A stretch of DNA of 64,000 bases, taken from positions 62,001-126,000 of the forward strand of contig CAZSLI010000003.1 of assembly GCA_964607705.1 (NCBI GenBank), written 5' to 3'. This DNA comes from CAZSLI01 sp964607705 (lineage in GTDB: Bacteria > Actinomycetota > Coriobacteriia > Anaerosomatales > PHET01). How positions within the stretch are numbered: position 1 is the stretch's first letter; each line of letters begins with the position of its first letter. Shown here one piece after another: positions 24,689-32,725 of this stretch. Below the pieces are notes generated by a model. The model was given only the letters and a program-made list of their open reading frames with translations. It was not told the DNA's origin and searched no databases. A program made the translations under genes and the position numbers.

Positions 24689-27312
24689 GAGCAGTGCTCC
24701 TTTCTGTGTCGGGTGAGTGCGGATGCGACCCCGTCCACGAGCGCAGTTGCGCCTCGATAGCCGACCGTCGTCCTCCGCGCAGCGCCGTAGGTCTCCGAGA
24801 CGGGAAAGCCGAGCTCGACGTGAGCAGCTCCAAGCACTCGCGCTGTGCGCTCACCGTGAGAGCCGGACACGAGCAGGTCGGTGTCGGCGGGTACGCAACC
24901 GAAGTCGCCGATGACGACCTCGCTGGTGGCGATGCGGGATGCTTGCGGTGAGGCTGTCGGGACGATGACGGTGACGTCGGAGGCCGCCAGCTCGTCGAGG
25001 AGTGCTGCGATGCCGGCCGCATGGTCAGGCTCGAGTGCGACAGTGATGTGGCTGCCCGCGAACGACAGGTGCGCGTCGCGCATGGCGTCAACGAGCACGG
25101 CCCGGTCGCGCTCGAGCGAGGCCGGCACGAACGAGCCGGATAGCAGCACGAGTTGGGCGATCAGCCGATCTGTCGCCTCGAGGCCGCAACTGGAATCGAT
25201 CATCGTGTAGGGAACCGCGCAACGCTCCCGCAGATCGCGGGCTGCGGGCTCGAGCGAAGAGCCGACCACGAGCGCGTGCTCGCACGAGCCCAGGGCCGTC
25301 AGCTGGTCAAGCGTCACCCCGCCTTCGGCAAGTGCCGAGAGACCCGCGCGGGAGCCGTCGAGCGCCGACATATCAGGGACGAATGCGGGCTCGAGGCCGA
25401 ACGCCTCGATGAGGCTCCTCAGCTCTCGAACGTCACCCGGCGTGAGGTGGCTGCCGGCGAGCACGGCGATACGGCGAGGGTCATGGGATGCCCCTTCGGC
25501 CGGCGGCTCTGCGAGCGCGACCAGCGCGCGCACCGCGGCGAGCCAGCCCGCTTCGAGGCCGCCTTCGTAGTCCGGCGCGCGGACCGCGATGACGGCAGCG
25601 GCCGCATCAGCCGCTTGCCTGGCAGCGGCGGCGACATCGTCACCCTTCACCTCGGTGAGCGCAGTGCTCACCAGCGCAAGAATGTCGGGCTCAGACGCGG
25701 CGCCGGCAGTGAGAGCCGCTTGCGCGGCAGCGTCCTCAGCAGCAAGCACCACGTCCTCGGTGAAGAGCTTCGAGGTCGCCAGGGCGATCGGCTCGTTGAA
25801 GTGTCGGATGGCGAGGACCTTCTCGAGGAAGGCGCATCCTTGAGCTGAATGCAGCAGCGGCAGTGCGCGATGCACGCCCTGTAGCGCGAGAACCGCTCCC
25901 AGCGACGGCGCCTGCTTCAGGGGGTCGACGGTTGCGGTTCGAACACGTGTCACGACTGTGGCCGGGCCGGCCGGAGTCTGACAGCCGGACACCTGTGCAT
26001 GACGCTCATAGAACCTGACAGACTGCGCGAGGTCCTCGGCGAGGTTGGCGAAGCCGTCGTAACCGGCGTAGGCGCGCTCGCGCTCCTGGTTCACGTCGAC
26101 GAACGGCCATCCCTCCTTCGCCGCCAGGTAGCGGTTGCGACCTCCGGCCACCAGAATGTCGGCGCCAGGGCCCCCAATGCCGCCGACCAACTGCCGCAGC
26201 ACCTTCGGCGAGGTGTCCTCCAGCACCGGCACGTCCGGCGCGATGGCCGCGAGCTTCTGCTCGTCTTCGGCGGACGTCTTCTTCGCGCCCACGGCGACGA
26301 CCTCGATGCCCAGGTCGCGCAGGCAGCTCACCATCGACCAACTCTTGACGCCGCCGGAGTACAACACCGCCGAGCGACCATGCAGAACAGCGAGAGATTC
26401 TTCGACGCGCAGGGCCAGCTCGAGCTCGTGGCGCGCGATGACCGCCTCGACCCGCTCGACGACCCCGGCGGCGTCAGGCGAGCACTCCTCAAGTGCCGCG
26501 GCAATCGTGCGAAGCGAGCGAGCGATCTCCGTCGGGCCGAAGAAGCTGGCCTCGACGTTCGGGACGCCCCACCGGCCCCGCAACGCAGCGGCGACGTTGA
26601 CGAGCGCGCGGGAGCAGACTGTGACCGAGAGCTTGGCACGGTGCGCCCAGCGGATCTCCTCGAATGTGGCGCTACCGGTGATATGCGAGAGCACCCGGAT
26701 GCCGCACTGGCGAAGCAGCGGCTCGACCAGGTCGAGGTCGCCGGCGACGTTGTACTCGCCGATGAGCACGATGTCGGTGGGCGTCTCGCAGACAGGCTCG
26801 GCGGTGCCGATGACGTGCTCGACGAGGACCTCGCCGGCGATGCGGTTGCCCAGGTTCTTCGGCCCCACGAACCCCGGAGCGTGCACAGGGACGATCGGGA
26901 CCCACAGCTCGGACGCCAACTTCGCGCACACGGCATCGAGGTCTTCGCCGATAAGCCCGGTCACGCAGGTCGCGTAGACGAAGACCGCATTGGGCGACTC
27001 GGCCCCCACGACCTCGCGCACGGTCGCCTCGAGCTTCTCGGAGGCGCCGTACACGATGTCGAGCTCGGTGAGGTCGGTGGTGAACCCGCGACGGTGGAAG
27101 TCGCCCGCCGCCGAGTGGACGCCGCGACCCTCCCATGTGTTCGCGCAACAGGCGATGGGCCCGTGCACCACGTGAGCAGCGTCCGCGATCGGCATCAGCA
27201 CGATCGCCGCGCCGTCGAAGGCGCAACTCTCGCCGCCACGCGACCTGCAGACCTTGTGCTTGGTGTCGGCCGAGCACCCGTCCGCGAGCAGTTTGTCGAG
27301 GTTGATGGACAT
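24685..27312 (-). CDS. NifE-NifN fusion, FeMo-cofactor assembly scaffold
   Basis: One 875-residue open frame containing two nitrogenase-like subunits. Residues about 1-440 are NifE: GGESCAFDGAAIVLMPIADA, VHGPIACCANTWEGRG, FVYATCVTGLIGEDLDAVC and YNVAGDLDLVEPLL. Residues about 445-875 are NifN: PLKQAPSLGAVLALQGV, HSAQGCAFLEK, RHFNEPIALATSKLFTEDV and late GDFGCVPADTDLLV. There is no stop, frameshift or internal ribosome site at the junction, so a covalent scaffold is made instead of the usual NifE2N2 heterotetramer. It receives NifB-co and matures it with molybdenum and homocitrate. It lies 19 bases after nifK and overlaps nifX. Confidence 0.93.
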   Translation of the reverse strand: MSINLDKLLADGCSADTKHKVCRSRGGESCAFDGAAIVLMPIADAAHVVHGPIACCANTWEGRGVHSAAGDFHRRGFTTDLTELDIVYGASEKLEATVREVVGAESPNAVFVYATCVTGLIGEDLDAVCAKLASELWVPIVPVHAPGFVGPKNLGNRIAGEVLVEHVIGTAEPVCETPTDIVLIGEYNVAGDLDLVEPLLRQCGIRVLSHITGSATFEEIRWAHRAKLSVTVCSRALVNVAAALRGRWGVPNVEASFFGPTEIARSLRTIAAALEECSPDAAGVVERVEAVIARHELELALRVEESLAVLHGRSAVLYSGGVKSWSMVSCLRDLGIEVVAVGAKKTSAEDEQKLAAIAPDVPVLEDTSPKVLRQLVGGIGGPGADILVAGGRNRYLAAKEGWPFVDVNQERERAYAGYDGFANLAEDLAQSVRFYERHAQVSGCQTPAGPATVVTRVRTATVDPLKQAPSLGAVLALQGVHRALPLLHSAQGCAFLEKVLAIRHFNEPIALATSKLFTEDVVLAAEDAAAQAALTAGAASEPDILALVSTALTEVKGDDVAAAARQAADAAAAVIAVRAPDYEGGLEAGWLAAVRALVALAEPPAEGASHDPRRIAVLAGSHLTPGDVRELRSLIEAFGLEPAFVPDMSALDGSRAGLSALAEGGVTLDQLTALGSCEHALVVGSSLEPAARDLRERCAVPYTMIDSSCGLEATDRLIAQLVLLSGSFVPASLERDRAVLVDAMRDAHLSFAGSHITVALEPDHAAGIAALLDELAASDVTVIVPTASPQASRIATSEVVIGDFGCVPADTDLLVSGSHGERTARVLGAAHVELGFPVSETYGAARRTTVGYRGATALVDGVASALTRHRKEHCS

Positions 27313-27331
27313 GATCGGTCCCGTCGCTTCC

Positions 27332-28843
27332 CTAGCGCACCAGGTCGAAGCTGGGCGAGTCGCTGGCGATGGCCTTGCGGTCCATCTCGTCGAGGACCGT
27401 GTTCACGAGGTCCATGAGCAGGTTCACCGCGCCCTCGTAGCCGAGGATCGTGCGCTTGTAGAGGTGGTGGCGGTCGAAAAGCGGGAAGCCCACGCGTACG
27501 AGCGGCGTGCCGGTGTCCTTCCACAGGAACTTCGCGTTGCTCGGCCCCAGGAGCAGGTCGACGGGCTCGGTGAACATGAGCGAGCGCAGGTGCCACAGGT
27601 CCTTCTTGACCCACACGGTCGCCTCGGCGCCGAACGGCGAGCTGCCGAGAAGCGCCTCGGCGGCCTTCTTGAACTTCTTGTCGCCGTTCGTGCACACGAT
27701 GTGGACCGGCTTCATGCCGATCTCGAGCGAGAAGCTGATCAGACCCAGCAGCAGATCGGGGTCGCCGACCATCGCGAGTCGGCGGCCGTGCACGTAGGGG
27801 TGCGAGTCGACGATGGCGTCGACCGCGCGGGCGCGCTCGGCCTCGATCGACGCGGGGACCGCCTTGCCGGTCAGGCGCGTGATCTCGGCGAGGAACGCGT
27901 CGGTCGCGTTGATGCCCACCGGCATCCCGGTTACGACGAACTCCTGGCCCCACTGCTTGCCGATAAGATCGCCGGTCTTGACGGTCGCCGCTCGCTGCAG
28001 CGAGACGGTCGCCTTAGCGTTCACCGCGTCGGCTGCATCAGCGAGCGAGGTGCCGCCGGCCGGGTAGAGCTCGTAGGTGCCGGTGTTGCCGGAGTCCACG
28101 ACGTCGCTGTAGTCGGCGAGCATGGTGAAATCGACGCCCATGTCGGAAAGCAGGCGCTTCACCTCGCGCAGGTTGCCAGTGTAGCCGTCGAAGCCGGGGA
28201 TGATGTTGATCCTGTCGGTCTTTTCGCCCTCGAGGGCGAGCGTGTCGAGGATGCCCTTGAGCATCACGTCATAGCCCGTCAGGTGACTGCCCACGAAACT
28301 GGGCGTGTGCGCGTAGGGCACCGGCATGTCGTCGGGAATGGTCCCGGCGACCTTCGACTGCTTGATGTAGGCCTGCAGGTCGTCGCCGATGACCTCGGCC
28401 ATGCACGTGGTCGAGACGGCAATCATGTCGGGCTTGTAGAGCGCGTTGGCGTTCTCGAGGCCCTCGCTCATGTTTGCGAGACCGCCGAAGACCGCTGCGT
28501 CCTCCGTCATCGAGCTCGAGACGGTCGCGATCGGCTCCTTGAAGTGGCGGCTCAGGTGGCTGCGGAAATAGGCGGTGCAGCCCTGCGAGCCCTGCACGAA
28601 CGGGAGCGTTCGCTCGAACCCGAGCGCCGCGAGTACCGCACCCAGCGGCTGGCACGCCTTGCAGGGGTTGATCGAGACCGCCTCGCGGGCGAAGTTCAGC
28701 TCGCGGTACTCGGCGCTTTTGGTCCACTCGCTGATCTCGGCGATACGGGCGGAGGGACAGGCGTTCTCGAACTCCTTCTTCGCCTCGAACTGCGCCTGGT
28801 ACTCAGGTTGGGCGAACAGGTCGTTGTGGTCCTTGATCTCCAT
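27332..28843 (-). CDS. nifK: Molybdenum-iron nitrogenase beta subunit
   Basis: A 503-residue NifK. P-cluster cysteines are seen at Cys64 (NPCKACQPLGA), Cys89 (GSQGCTAYF) and Cys147 (STTCMAEVIGDD), equivalent to beta-Cys70, 95 and 153 of Azotobacter. PSFVGSHLTGYDVMLKGIL and DRHHLYKRTILGYEGA are typical. It pairs with NifD in the alpha2-beta2 dinitrogenase. The absence of an anfG/vnfG-type delta gene and the alpha-subunit sequence point to the Mo enzyme. It follows nifD after 15 bases. Confidence 0.98.
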   Translation of the reverse strand: MEIKDHNDLFAQPEYQAQFEAKKEFENACPSARIAEISEWTKSAEYRELNFAREAVSINPCKACQPLGAVLAALGFERTLPFVQGSQGCTAYFRSHLSRHFKEPIATVSSSMTEDAAVFGGLANMSEGLENANALYKPDMIAVSTTCMAEVIGDDLQAYIKQSKVAGTIPDDMPVPYAHTPSFVGSHLTGYDVMLKGILDTLALEGEKTDRINIIPGFDGYTGNLREVKRLLSDMGVDFTMLADYSDVVDSGNTGTYELYPAGGTSLADAADAVNAKATVSLQRAATVKTGDLIGKQWGQEFVVTGMPVGINATDAFLAEITRLTGKAVPASIEAERARAVDAIVDSHPYVHGRRLAMVGDPDLLLGLISFSLEIGMKPVHIVCTNGDKKFKKAAEALLGSSPFGAEATVWVKKDLWHLRSLMFTEPVDLLLGPSNAKFLWKDTGTPLVRVGFPLFDRHHLYKRTILGYEGAVNLLMDLVNTVLDEMDRKAIASDSPSFDLVR

Positions 28844-28858
28844 CGGGTCGCCTCCCTG

Positions 28859-30331
28859 CTAGCTCGCGGCGCGAGCGTCGGCGGGCACAGCCGGGGCGGC
28901 GCTCCGCACGAGGCCCCACACCGGGCTGTTGACGGTCATGTCCATGTCGCGGGCGAAGATCTTGAAGCCGTCGAAGCCGTGGTACGGGCCGGAGTAGTCC
29001 CAGCTGTGCATCTGACGGAACGGGACGCCCATCTTGTGGTAGGCGTACTTCTCCTTGACGCCCGAGCCCACGAGGTCCGGCTTGATGCGCTTGGTGATCT
29101 CCTCTAGCTCGTAGGGCGTCGCGTCATCGACGATGATCGAACCCTCGGCCATGAGCGGATACGTGCGCTTGTACTCGTCGTTGTGGCCGAACTCGTAGCC
29201 GGCCGCGACGATCTCCATCCCCAGGTCCTCGTAAGCGCCGATCACGTGGCGCGGGCGCAGGCCGCCCACGTACAGCATCACCGTCTTGCCTTCGAGCTTG
29301 GGCCGGTACTCGGCGATGACGGCGTCCATCTCGGGCTTCATCTTCTCGATGAGTGCCTCGGCGTTGGTCTGGATCGTTTCGTCGAAGTAGCTCGCGATCT
29401 TGCGGATCGACTCGTAGATCTTCGTGGGGCCGAAGAAGTTGTACTCGACCCACGGGGTGCCGTACGCCTCTTCGAGGTGGCGACAGATGTAGTTCATCGA
29501 CCGGTAGCAGTGGATGAGGTTGAGCTTAGCCTTGGGCGCATTCGCGAGCTCGGCAAGGGTGGCGTCACCGGTCCACTGCGCGATGACTCGCAGCCCCATG
29601 TCCTCGAGGATCCGCCGGGAAGACCACGCATCCCCGCCGATGTTGTAGTCGCCGATGATCGTGACGTCGTAGGGCGTGGTCGCGATCTCGGTGGCTGCCT
29701 TCTCGAAGACGTGGTCGCGGATCGCGTCGTTGGCGATGTGGTGCCCGAGCGACTGCGACACGCCGCGGAAGCCTTCGCATCGGACCGGCACGACCGGCTT
29801 GCCGATGTCGGCCGTCTTTGCCTTCGAGACAGACTCGATGTCGTCTCCGATAAGACCAACCGGGCACTCGGACTGCACCGAGATGCCACGCGCGAGCGGA
29901 AACAGGCCGTTGAGCTCGTCGACGATCTGGGCGAGCTTCTTGTCGCCGCCATAGACGATGTCGCGTTCCTGGAAGTCGCTCGTCACGTGCAGGGTGCCGA
30001 ACGCGTCCACGCCGGTCTCGCCGTTGTAGTAGTTGCGGCGGCTCCAGTTGGAGTACGCGCCGCACCCCACGGGGCCGTGGCTGATGTGGACCATGTCCTT
30101 GACGGGGCCCCACACCACGCCCTTCGAACCGGCGTACGCGCAGCCGCGAACGGTCATGACGCCGGGGCGCGACTTCACGTTCGACTTGACCGCGCAGCTG
30201 GAGCAGTCGCCCGACGGGTCGTTGGGACGGAAGTGCTTCGCGCGGTCCTTGCGGGCCTTCTCGGGATAGACCTCGAGGATCTCGTCGATGACCTTCTGTG
30301 TCTGGTTGATCTTTGCGGACGGGCCGGTCAT
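28859..30331 (-). CDS. nifD: Molybdenum-iron nitrogenase alpha subunit
   Basis: A 490-residue NifD. P-cluster cysteines are Cys64 (VRGCAYAGSKG), Cys90 (GPVGCGAYSNW) and Cys156 (QSECPVGLIGDD). FeMo-cofactor ligands are Cys275 (NLIHCYRSMNYI) and His442 (RQMHSWDYSGPYHG), at the same numbers as in Azotobacter. Gln and His near the cofactor are present in GVSQSLGHHIAND. The enzyme reduces N2 to ammonia with electrons from NifH. Its ATG follows the nifH stop with no spacer. Confidence 0.98.
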   Translation of the reverse strand: MTGPSAKINQTQKVIDEILEVYPEKARKDRAKHFRPNDPSGDCSSCAVKSNVKSRPGVMTVRGCAYAGSKGVVWGPVKDMVHISHGPVGCGAYSNWSRRNYYNGETGVDAFGTLHVTSDFQERDIVYGGDKKLAQIVDELNGLFPLARGISVQSECPVGLIGDDIESVSKAKTADIGKPVVPVRCEGFRGVSQSLGHHIANDAIRDHVFEKAATEIATTPYDVTIIGDYNIGGDAWSSRRILEDMGLRVIAQWTGDATLAELANAPKAKLNLIHCYRSMNYICRHLEEAYGTPWVEYNFFGPTKIYESIRKIASYFDETIQTNAEALIEKMKPEMDAVIAEYRPKLEGKTVMLYVGGLRPRHVIGAYEDLGMEIVAAGYEFGHNDEYKRTYPLMAEGSIIVDDATPYELEEITKRIKPDLVGSGVKEKYAYHKMGVPFRQMHSWDYSGPYHGFDGFKIFARDMDMTVNSPVWGLVRSAAPAVPADARAAS

Positions 30332-31189
30332 CTACGCCACCGCCTCATCGGCGGCCGGCTCGGCCTCCATGATGCCAAACTCCATGAGGAGTTCCTCGAG
30401 CTCGTCCTGGGTGATCGGGGTCGGGATAACCAGGTTCTCGTTCTCGGCGATCTTCTTGGCGAGCGCGCGGTACTCGTCGGCCTGTGCGTGCTCGGGGTTG
30501 TACTGGATGACGGTCTGGCGTCGCAGCTCAGCGCGCTGCACCTCGTTCTCGCGCGGCACGAAGTGGATCATCTGAGTGCCGAGCTTCTTGGCAAGCGCCT
30601 CGATGAGGTCGTACTCACGGTCGGTCTTGCGCGAGTTGCAGATGAGTCCGCCCAGGCGCACACCGCCGGACTGCGCGTACTTGAGGATGCCGCGGGCGAT
30701 GTTGTTCGCCGCGTACATCGCCATCATCTCGCCGGAGGTGACGATGTAGATCTCGCGTGCCTTGCCTTCGCGGATCGGCATCGCGAAGCCGCCGCACACG
30801 ACGTCGCCCAGGACGTCGTAGAAGACGAAGTCGAGGTCCTCGGTATAGGCGCCCTCCTCCTCGAGGAAGTTGATGGCGGTGATGACGCCGCGACCCGCGC
30901 AGCCGACGCCCGGCTCCGGCCCGCCCGACTCGGCGCACTTAACGTCGCCGTAACCGGTCAGCAGGACGTCTTCGAGCTCGAGGTCCTCGACCGACCCCGC
31001 CTCACGCGCCATGTCCATGACGGTGGTCTGCGCCTTTTGGTTGAGGATGAGGCGGGTGGAGTCCGCCTTGGGGTCGCAACCTACGATCATGACCTTCTTG
31101 CCGGCCTCGGCCAGCGCCGCGACCGTGTTCTGCGTGGTCGTGCTCTTACCGATGCCGCCCTTGCCGTAGATCGCTACCTGTCGAATCAT
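30332..31189 (-). CDS. nifH: Nitrogenase iron protein (dinitrogenase reductase)
   Basis: A 285-residue NifH. The P-loop is GKGGIGKST (9-17). The [4Fe-4S] ligands are Cys97 (GVGCAGRG) and Cys132 (DVVCGGFAMPIR). Arg100 in GCAGRGV is the site ADP-ribosylated by DraT in some bacteria. The ATG at 31189 follows gaggaggag. The leader contains a TGGCACG element 69-75 bases upstream of the start, a stem-loop, and a palindrome shared with the nifB leader. It is the first gene of nifHDK-EN-X-I1-I2-fdx. Confidence 0.98.
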   Translation of the reverse strand: MIRQVAIYGKGGIGKSTTTQNTVAALAEAGKKVMIVGCDPKADSTRLILNQKAQTTVMDMAREAGSVEDLELEDVLLTGYGDVKCAESGGPEPGVGCAGRGVITAINFLEEEGAYTEDLDFVFYDVLGDVVCGGFAMPIREGKAREIYIVTSGEMMAMYAANNIARGILKYAQSGGVRLGGLICNSRKTDREYDLIEALAKKLGTQMIHFVPRENEVQRAELRRQTVIQYNPEHAQADEYRALAKKIAENENLVIPTPITQDELEELLMEFGIMEAEPAADEAVA

Positions 31190-31249
31190 GGCTCCTCCTC
31201 CTATGCACCGTCGGCGACGGTTTGACCGTGAAGTTGGCCTAGGAGAAGA

Positions 31250-31264
31250 ACGAGCCGCGTGCCA
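31250..31264 (-). promoter_or_regulatory. Candidate sigma-54 promoter of nifH
   Basis: On the minus strand TGGCACGCGGCTCGT. The -24 element TGGCACG is perfect and shares eleven bases (TTGGCACGCGG) with the nifB promoter. The -12 position reads GT rather than GC, so this half is degenerate. The position predicts a 50-base leader. Confidence 0.6.
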
Positions 31265-31309
31265 AGACCGCACCCCTTTTGACCTGCGGTTTTGTCGCCC
31301 GATGCCAAA

Positions 31310-31336
31310 CGCCTCCGTCACTTTCGTGGGGAGGCG
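31310..31336 (-). terminator. Stem-loop between nifQ and the nifH promoter
   Basis: Inverted repeat CGCCTCC/GGAGGCG (31310-31316 with 31330-31336, 13-nt loop), followed on the minus strand by TTTGGC. It is probably the nifQ terminator. It occupies the same place between activator site and -24 element as the hairpin in the nifB leader. Confidence 0.55.
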
Positions 31337-31338
31337 CT

Positions 31339-31348
31339 ACAGAAATGT
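31339..31348. promoter_or_regulatory. Putative NifA upstream activator site for nifH
   Basis: ACA-N4-TGT, centred exactly 81 bp from the GG of the nifH -24 element. Thirteen of sixteen bases around it match the nifB site (minus strand CGCGACATT...TGT). Confidence 0.6.
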
Positions 31349-31409
31349 CGCGTTGTTGCAGACGCGTTTCGAGCCCCAGGTGGGCTGGATGGGCCGACGG
31401 GCCCGCGTC

Positions 31410-31799
31410 CTACTCCTCGGGACCGAAGCACTCCGCATACGACGTGCACGCGCCGCATTCGGGGTTCGCTCAACCATGGAATCCGGGCCAGCCGCATAGC
31501 CGCTTGTAGAAGAACTTCTTCCACCGCATGTCGCGATCGTTCGCGTCGTAGAGCGGCCGGAAGTGGGTCGACATCAGGCGCTTCAGCTCATCTCGGCTCT
31601 CCAGGCCCATCGCCACCCACAGGTGCCCCGGCTCCATCGAGCTCGTCGCGATGAACTCCGCGAGCCGACGAGCCTCGGCATCGTCCGGGCTTGCCGCCTC
31701 CACAAGCAGCCGCACCAGCGCGGAGTACTCCGCGCGCCGGGCCTCGGGTATGTGGATGTCGTCGCTCACGAGAGCCAACCTAGCACTCGAAGATTGCAT
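31410..31799 (-). CDS. nifQ: NifQ molybdenum donor, probable selenoprotein (in-frame UGA at 31470-31472)
   Basis: The frame from the ATG at 31799 encodes the NifQ core: HLWVAMGLESRDELKRLM, then MRWKKFFYKRLC. After LC and seven residues (GWPGFHG) comes TGA, then in the same frame ANPECGACTSYAECFGPEE and TAG. NifQ proteins have Cys at exactly this place, as the first member of C-x4-C-x2-C-x5-C, which binds the Mo-Fe-S cluster that donates Mo to FeMo-cofactor synthesis. Here the motif reads U-x4-C-x2-C-x5-C. With readthrough the protein has 129 residues, somewhat short at the N-terminus. A 40-nt stem-loop follows the UGA. It lies directly upstream of nifH on the same strand. The start is uncertain: a GTG at codon 11 is possible. 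A simple nonsense mutation is the alternative. Confidence 0.85.
31423..31462 (-). promoter_or_regulatory. SECIS-like stem-loop after the nifQ UGA
   Basis: On the minus strand the 40 nt from CCGAA (31462-31458) to UUCGG (31427-31423) can fold into a long imperfect hairpin. The basal five pairs are followed by a bulged middle stem and an apical six-pair stem GCGUGC/GUAUGC closing the loop ACGUC (31445-31441). The loop begins 24 nt after the UGA, a distance compatible with bacterial SECIS elements. No G occurs in the first two loop positions, so the fit is partial. Confidence 0.45.
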
Positions 31800-31888
31800 C
31801 GGCGTTTCGCCCAGCGCAGGGCGCCCGCCGGGCAGCGTGCTCGCATGAGCTACGATAGTCCGCGTTCGCTCCGAGATTGGGAGGATGC

Positions 31889-32725
31889 ATGCCGCGACCC
31901 AAGCTTGGCCACATCCAGTTCATCAACTGCCTGCCGCTGTACTACGGCATGGTCAAGAACGACGTGCTGCTCGATGTCGATCTCGTGCGTGCGGCGCCGG
32001 CCGACCTGGCGCGAGACCTCGTCGACGAGACGCTCGACCTCGCGCCTATCCCCGCGATCGAATACGCACGCCACGCCGACGAACTGGTGCTGCTTCCCGA
32101 CATCGCGATCTCGAGCGACGGCGAGGTGCAGTCGATCCTGCTCGTCTCCAAGGTGCCTGCCGAGGAGCTCGACGGCCGGCCGGTCGCACTCGCAGCCAAC
32201 TCGCGCACCTCTCAGGTGCTCGCCCGCATCCTGCTCGACAAGCGTTGGGGCGTGAAGCCGGTCTACTCCGAGATGCCGCCGGACCTGCCGGCGATGCTGC
32301 GTGACGCGGACGCGGCGCTCCTCATCGGCGATGAAGCGATCCGCGCGTACTGGGAGCCGCCGACGGGCCTGCACGCCTACGACCTCGGCACCGAGTGGAA
32401 GTCGTGGACCGGGCTGCCGTTCGTCTTCGCCGTCTGGGCCGCGCGCGCCCGCTATGCCGAGGAGCAGCGCGAGGCTCTCCAGGTCGTGCGTGAGGCGCTC
32501 GACGGCTCGCTGGCCTACTGCCGCGCGAACCTCGACGACATCTCCGAGTACGCCGCACGCTGGGAGTCGTTCTCGGCGGACAAGTTCCGCAGCTACTTCG
32601 ACGCGCTGAAGTTCCGCTTCGACGGCGACTATCGTGAGGGGCTGAAGCGCTACCTCGCAGAGGCCGTCGCGATCGGGCAACTGGATCGCATACCGGAGCT
32701 GCGCATTTTCGGGGAGAACGCATGA
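31889..32725 (+). CDS. mqnA: Chorismate dehydratase (futalosine pathway)
   Basis: A 278-residue protein beginning MPRPKLGHIQFINCLPLYYG, the MqnA signature, with LAPIPAIEYARHADELVLLP and LALAANSRTSQ-like periplasmic-binding-fold motifs. It dehydrates chorismate to 3-[(1-carboxyvinyl)oxy]benzoate, the first step of futalosine-dependent menaquinone synthesis. The ATG at 31889 lies four bases after gggagg; an ATG at 31885 is out of frame. Its stop overlaps mqnC by four bases. Confidence 0.95.
   Translation: MPRPKLGHIQFINCLPLYYGMVKNDVLLDVDLVRAAPADLARDLVDETLDLAPIPAIEYARHADELVLLPDIAISSDGEVQSILLVSKVPAEELDGRPVALAANSRTSQVLARILLDKRWGVKPVYSEMPPDLPAMLRDADAALLIGDEAIRAYWEPPTGLHAYDLGTEWKSWTGLPFVFAVWAARARYAEEQREALQVVREALDGSLAYCRANLDDISEYAARWESFSADKFRSYFDALKFRFDGDYREGLKRYLAEAVAIGQLDRIPELRIFGENA

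Noticed and set aside
24685..27312. NifEN fusion as two genes joined by a missed stop
   Set aside because: The linker region reads as normal protein in one frame with no internal start preceded by a ribosome site; a sequencing error cannot be excluded but nothing suggests one.
31470..31799. nifQ as a truncated 109-residue gene or pseudogene ending at the TGA
   Set aside because: The frame after the TGA encodes the remaining three cysteines and the CFGPEE end of NifQ without any other lesion, and the TGA replaces precisely the conserved cysteine. A chance nonsense mutation is possible but less likely.
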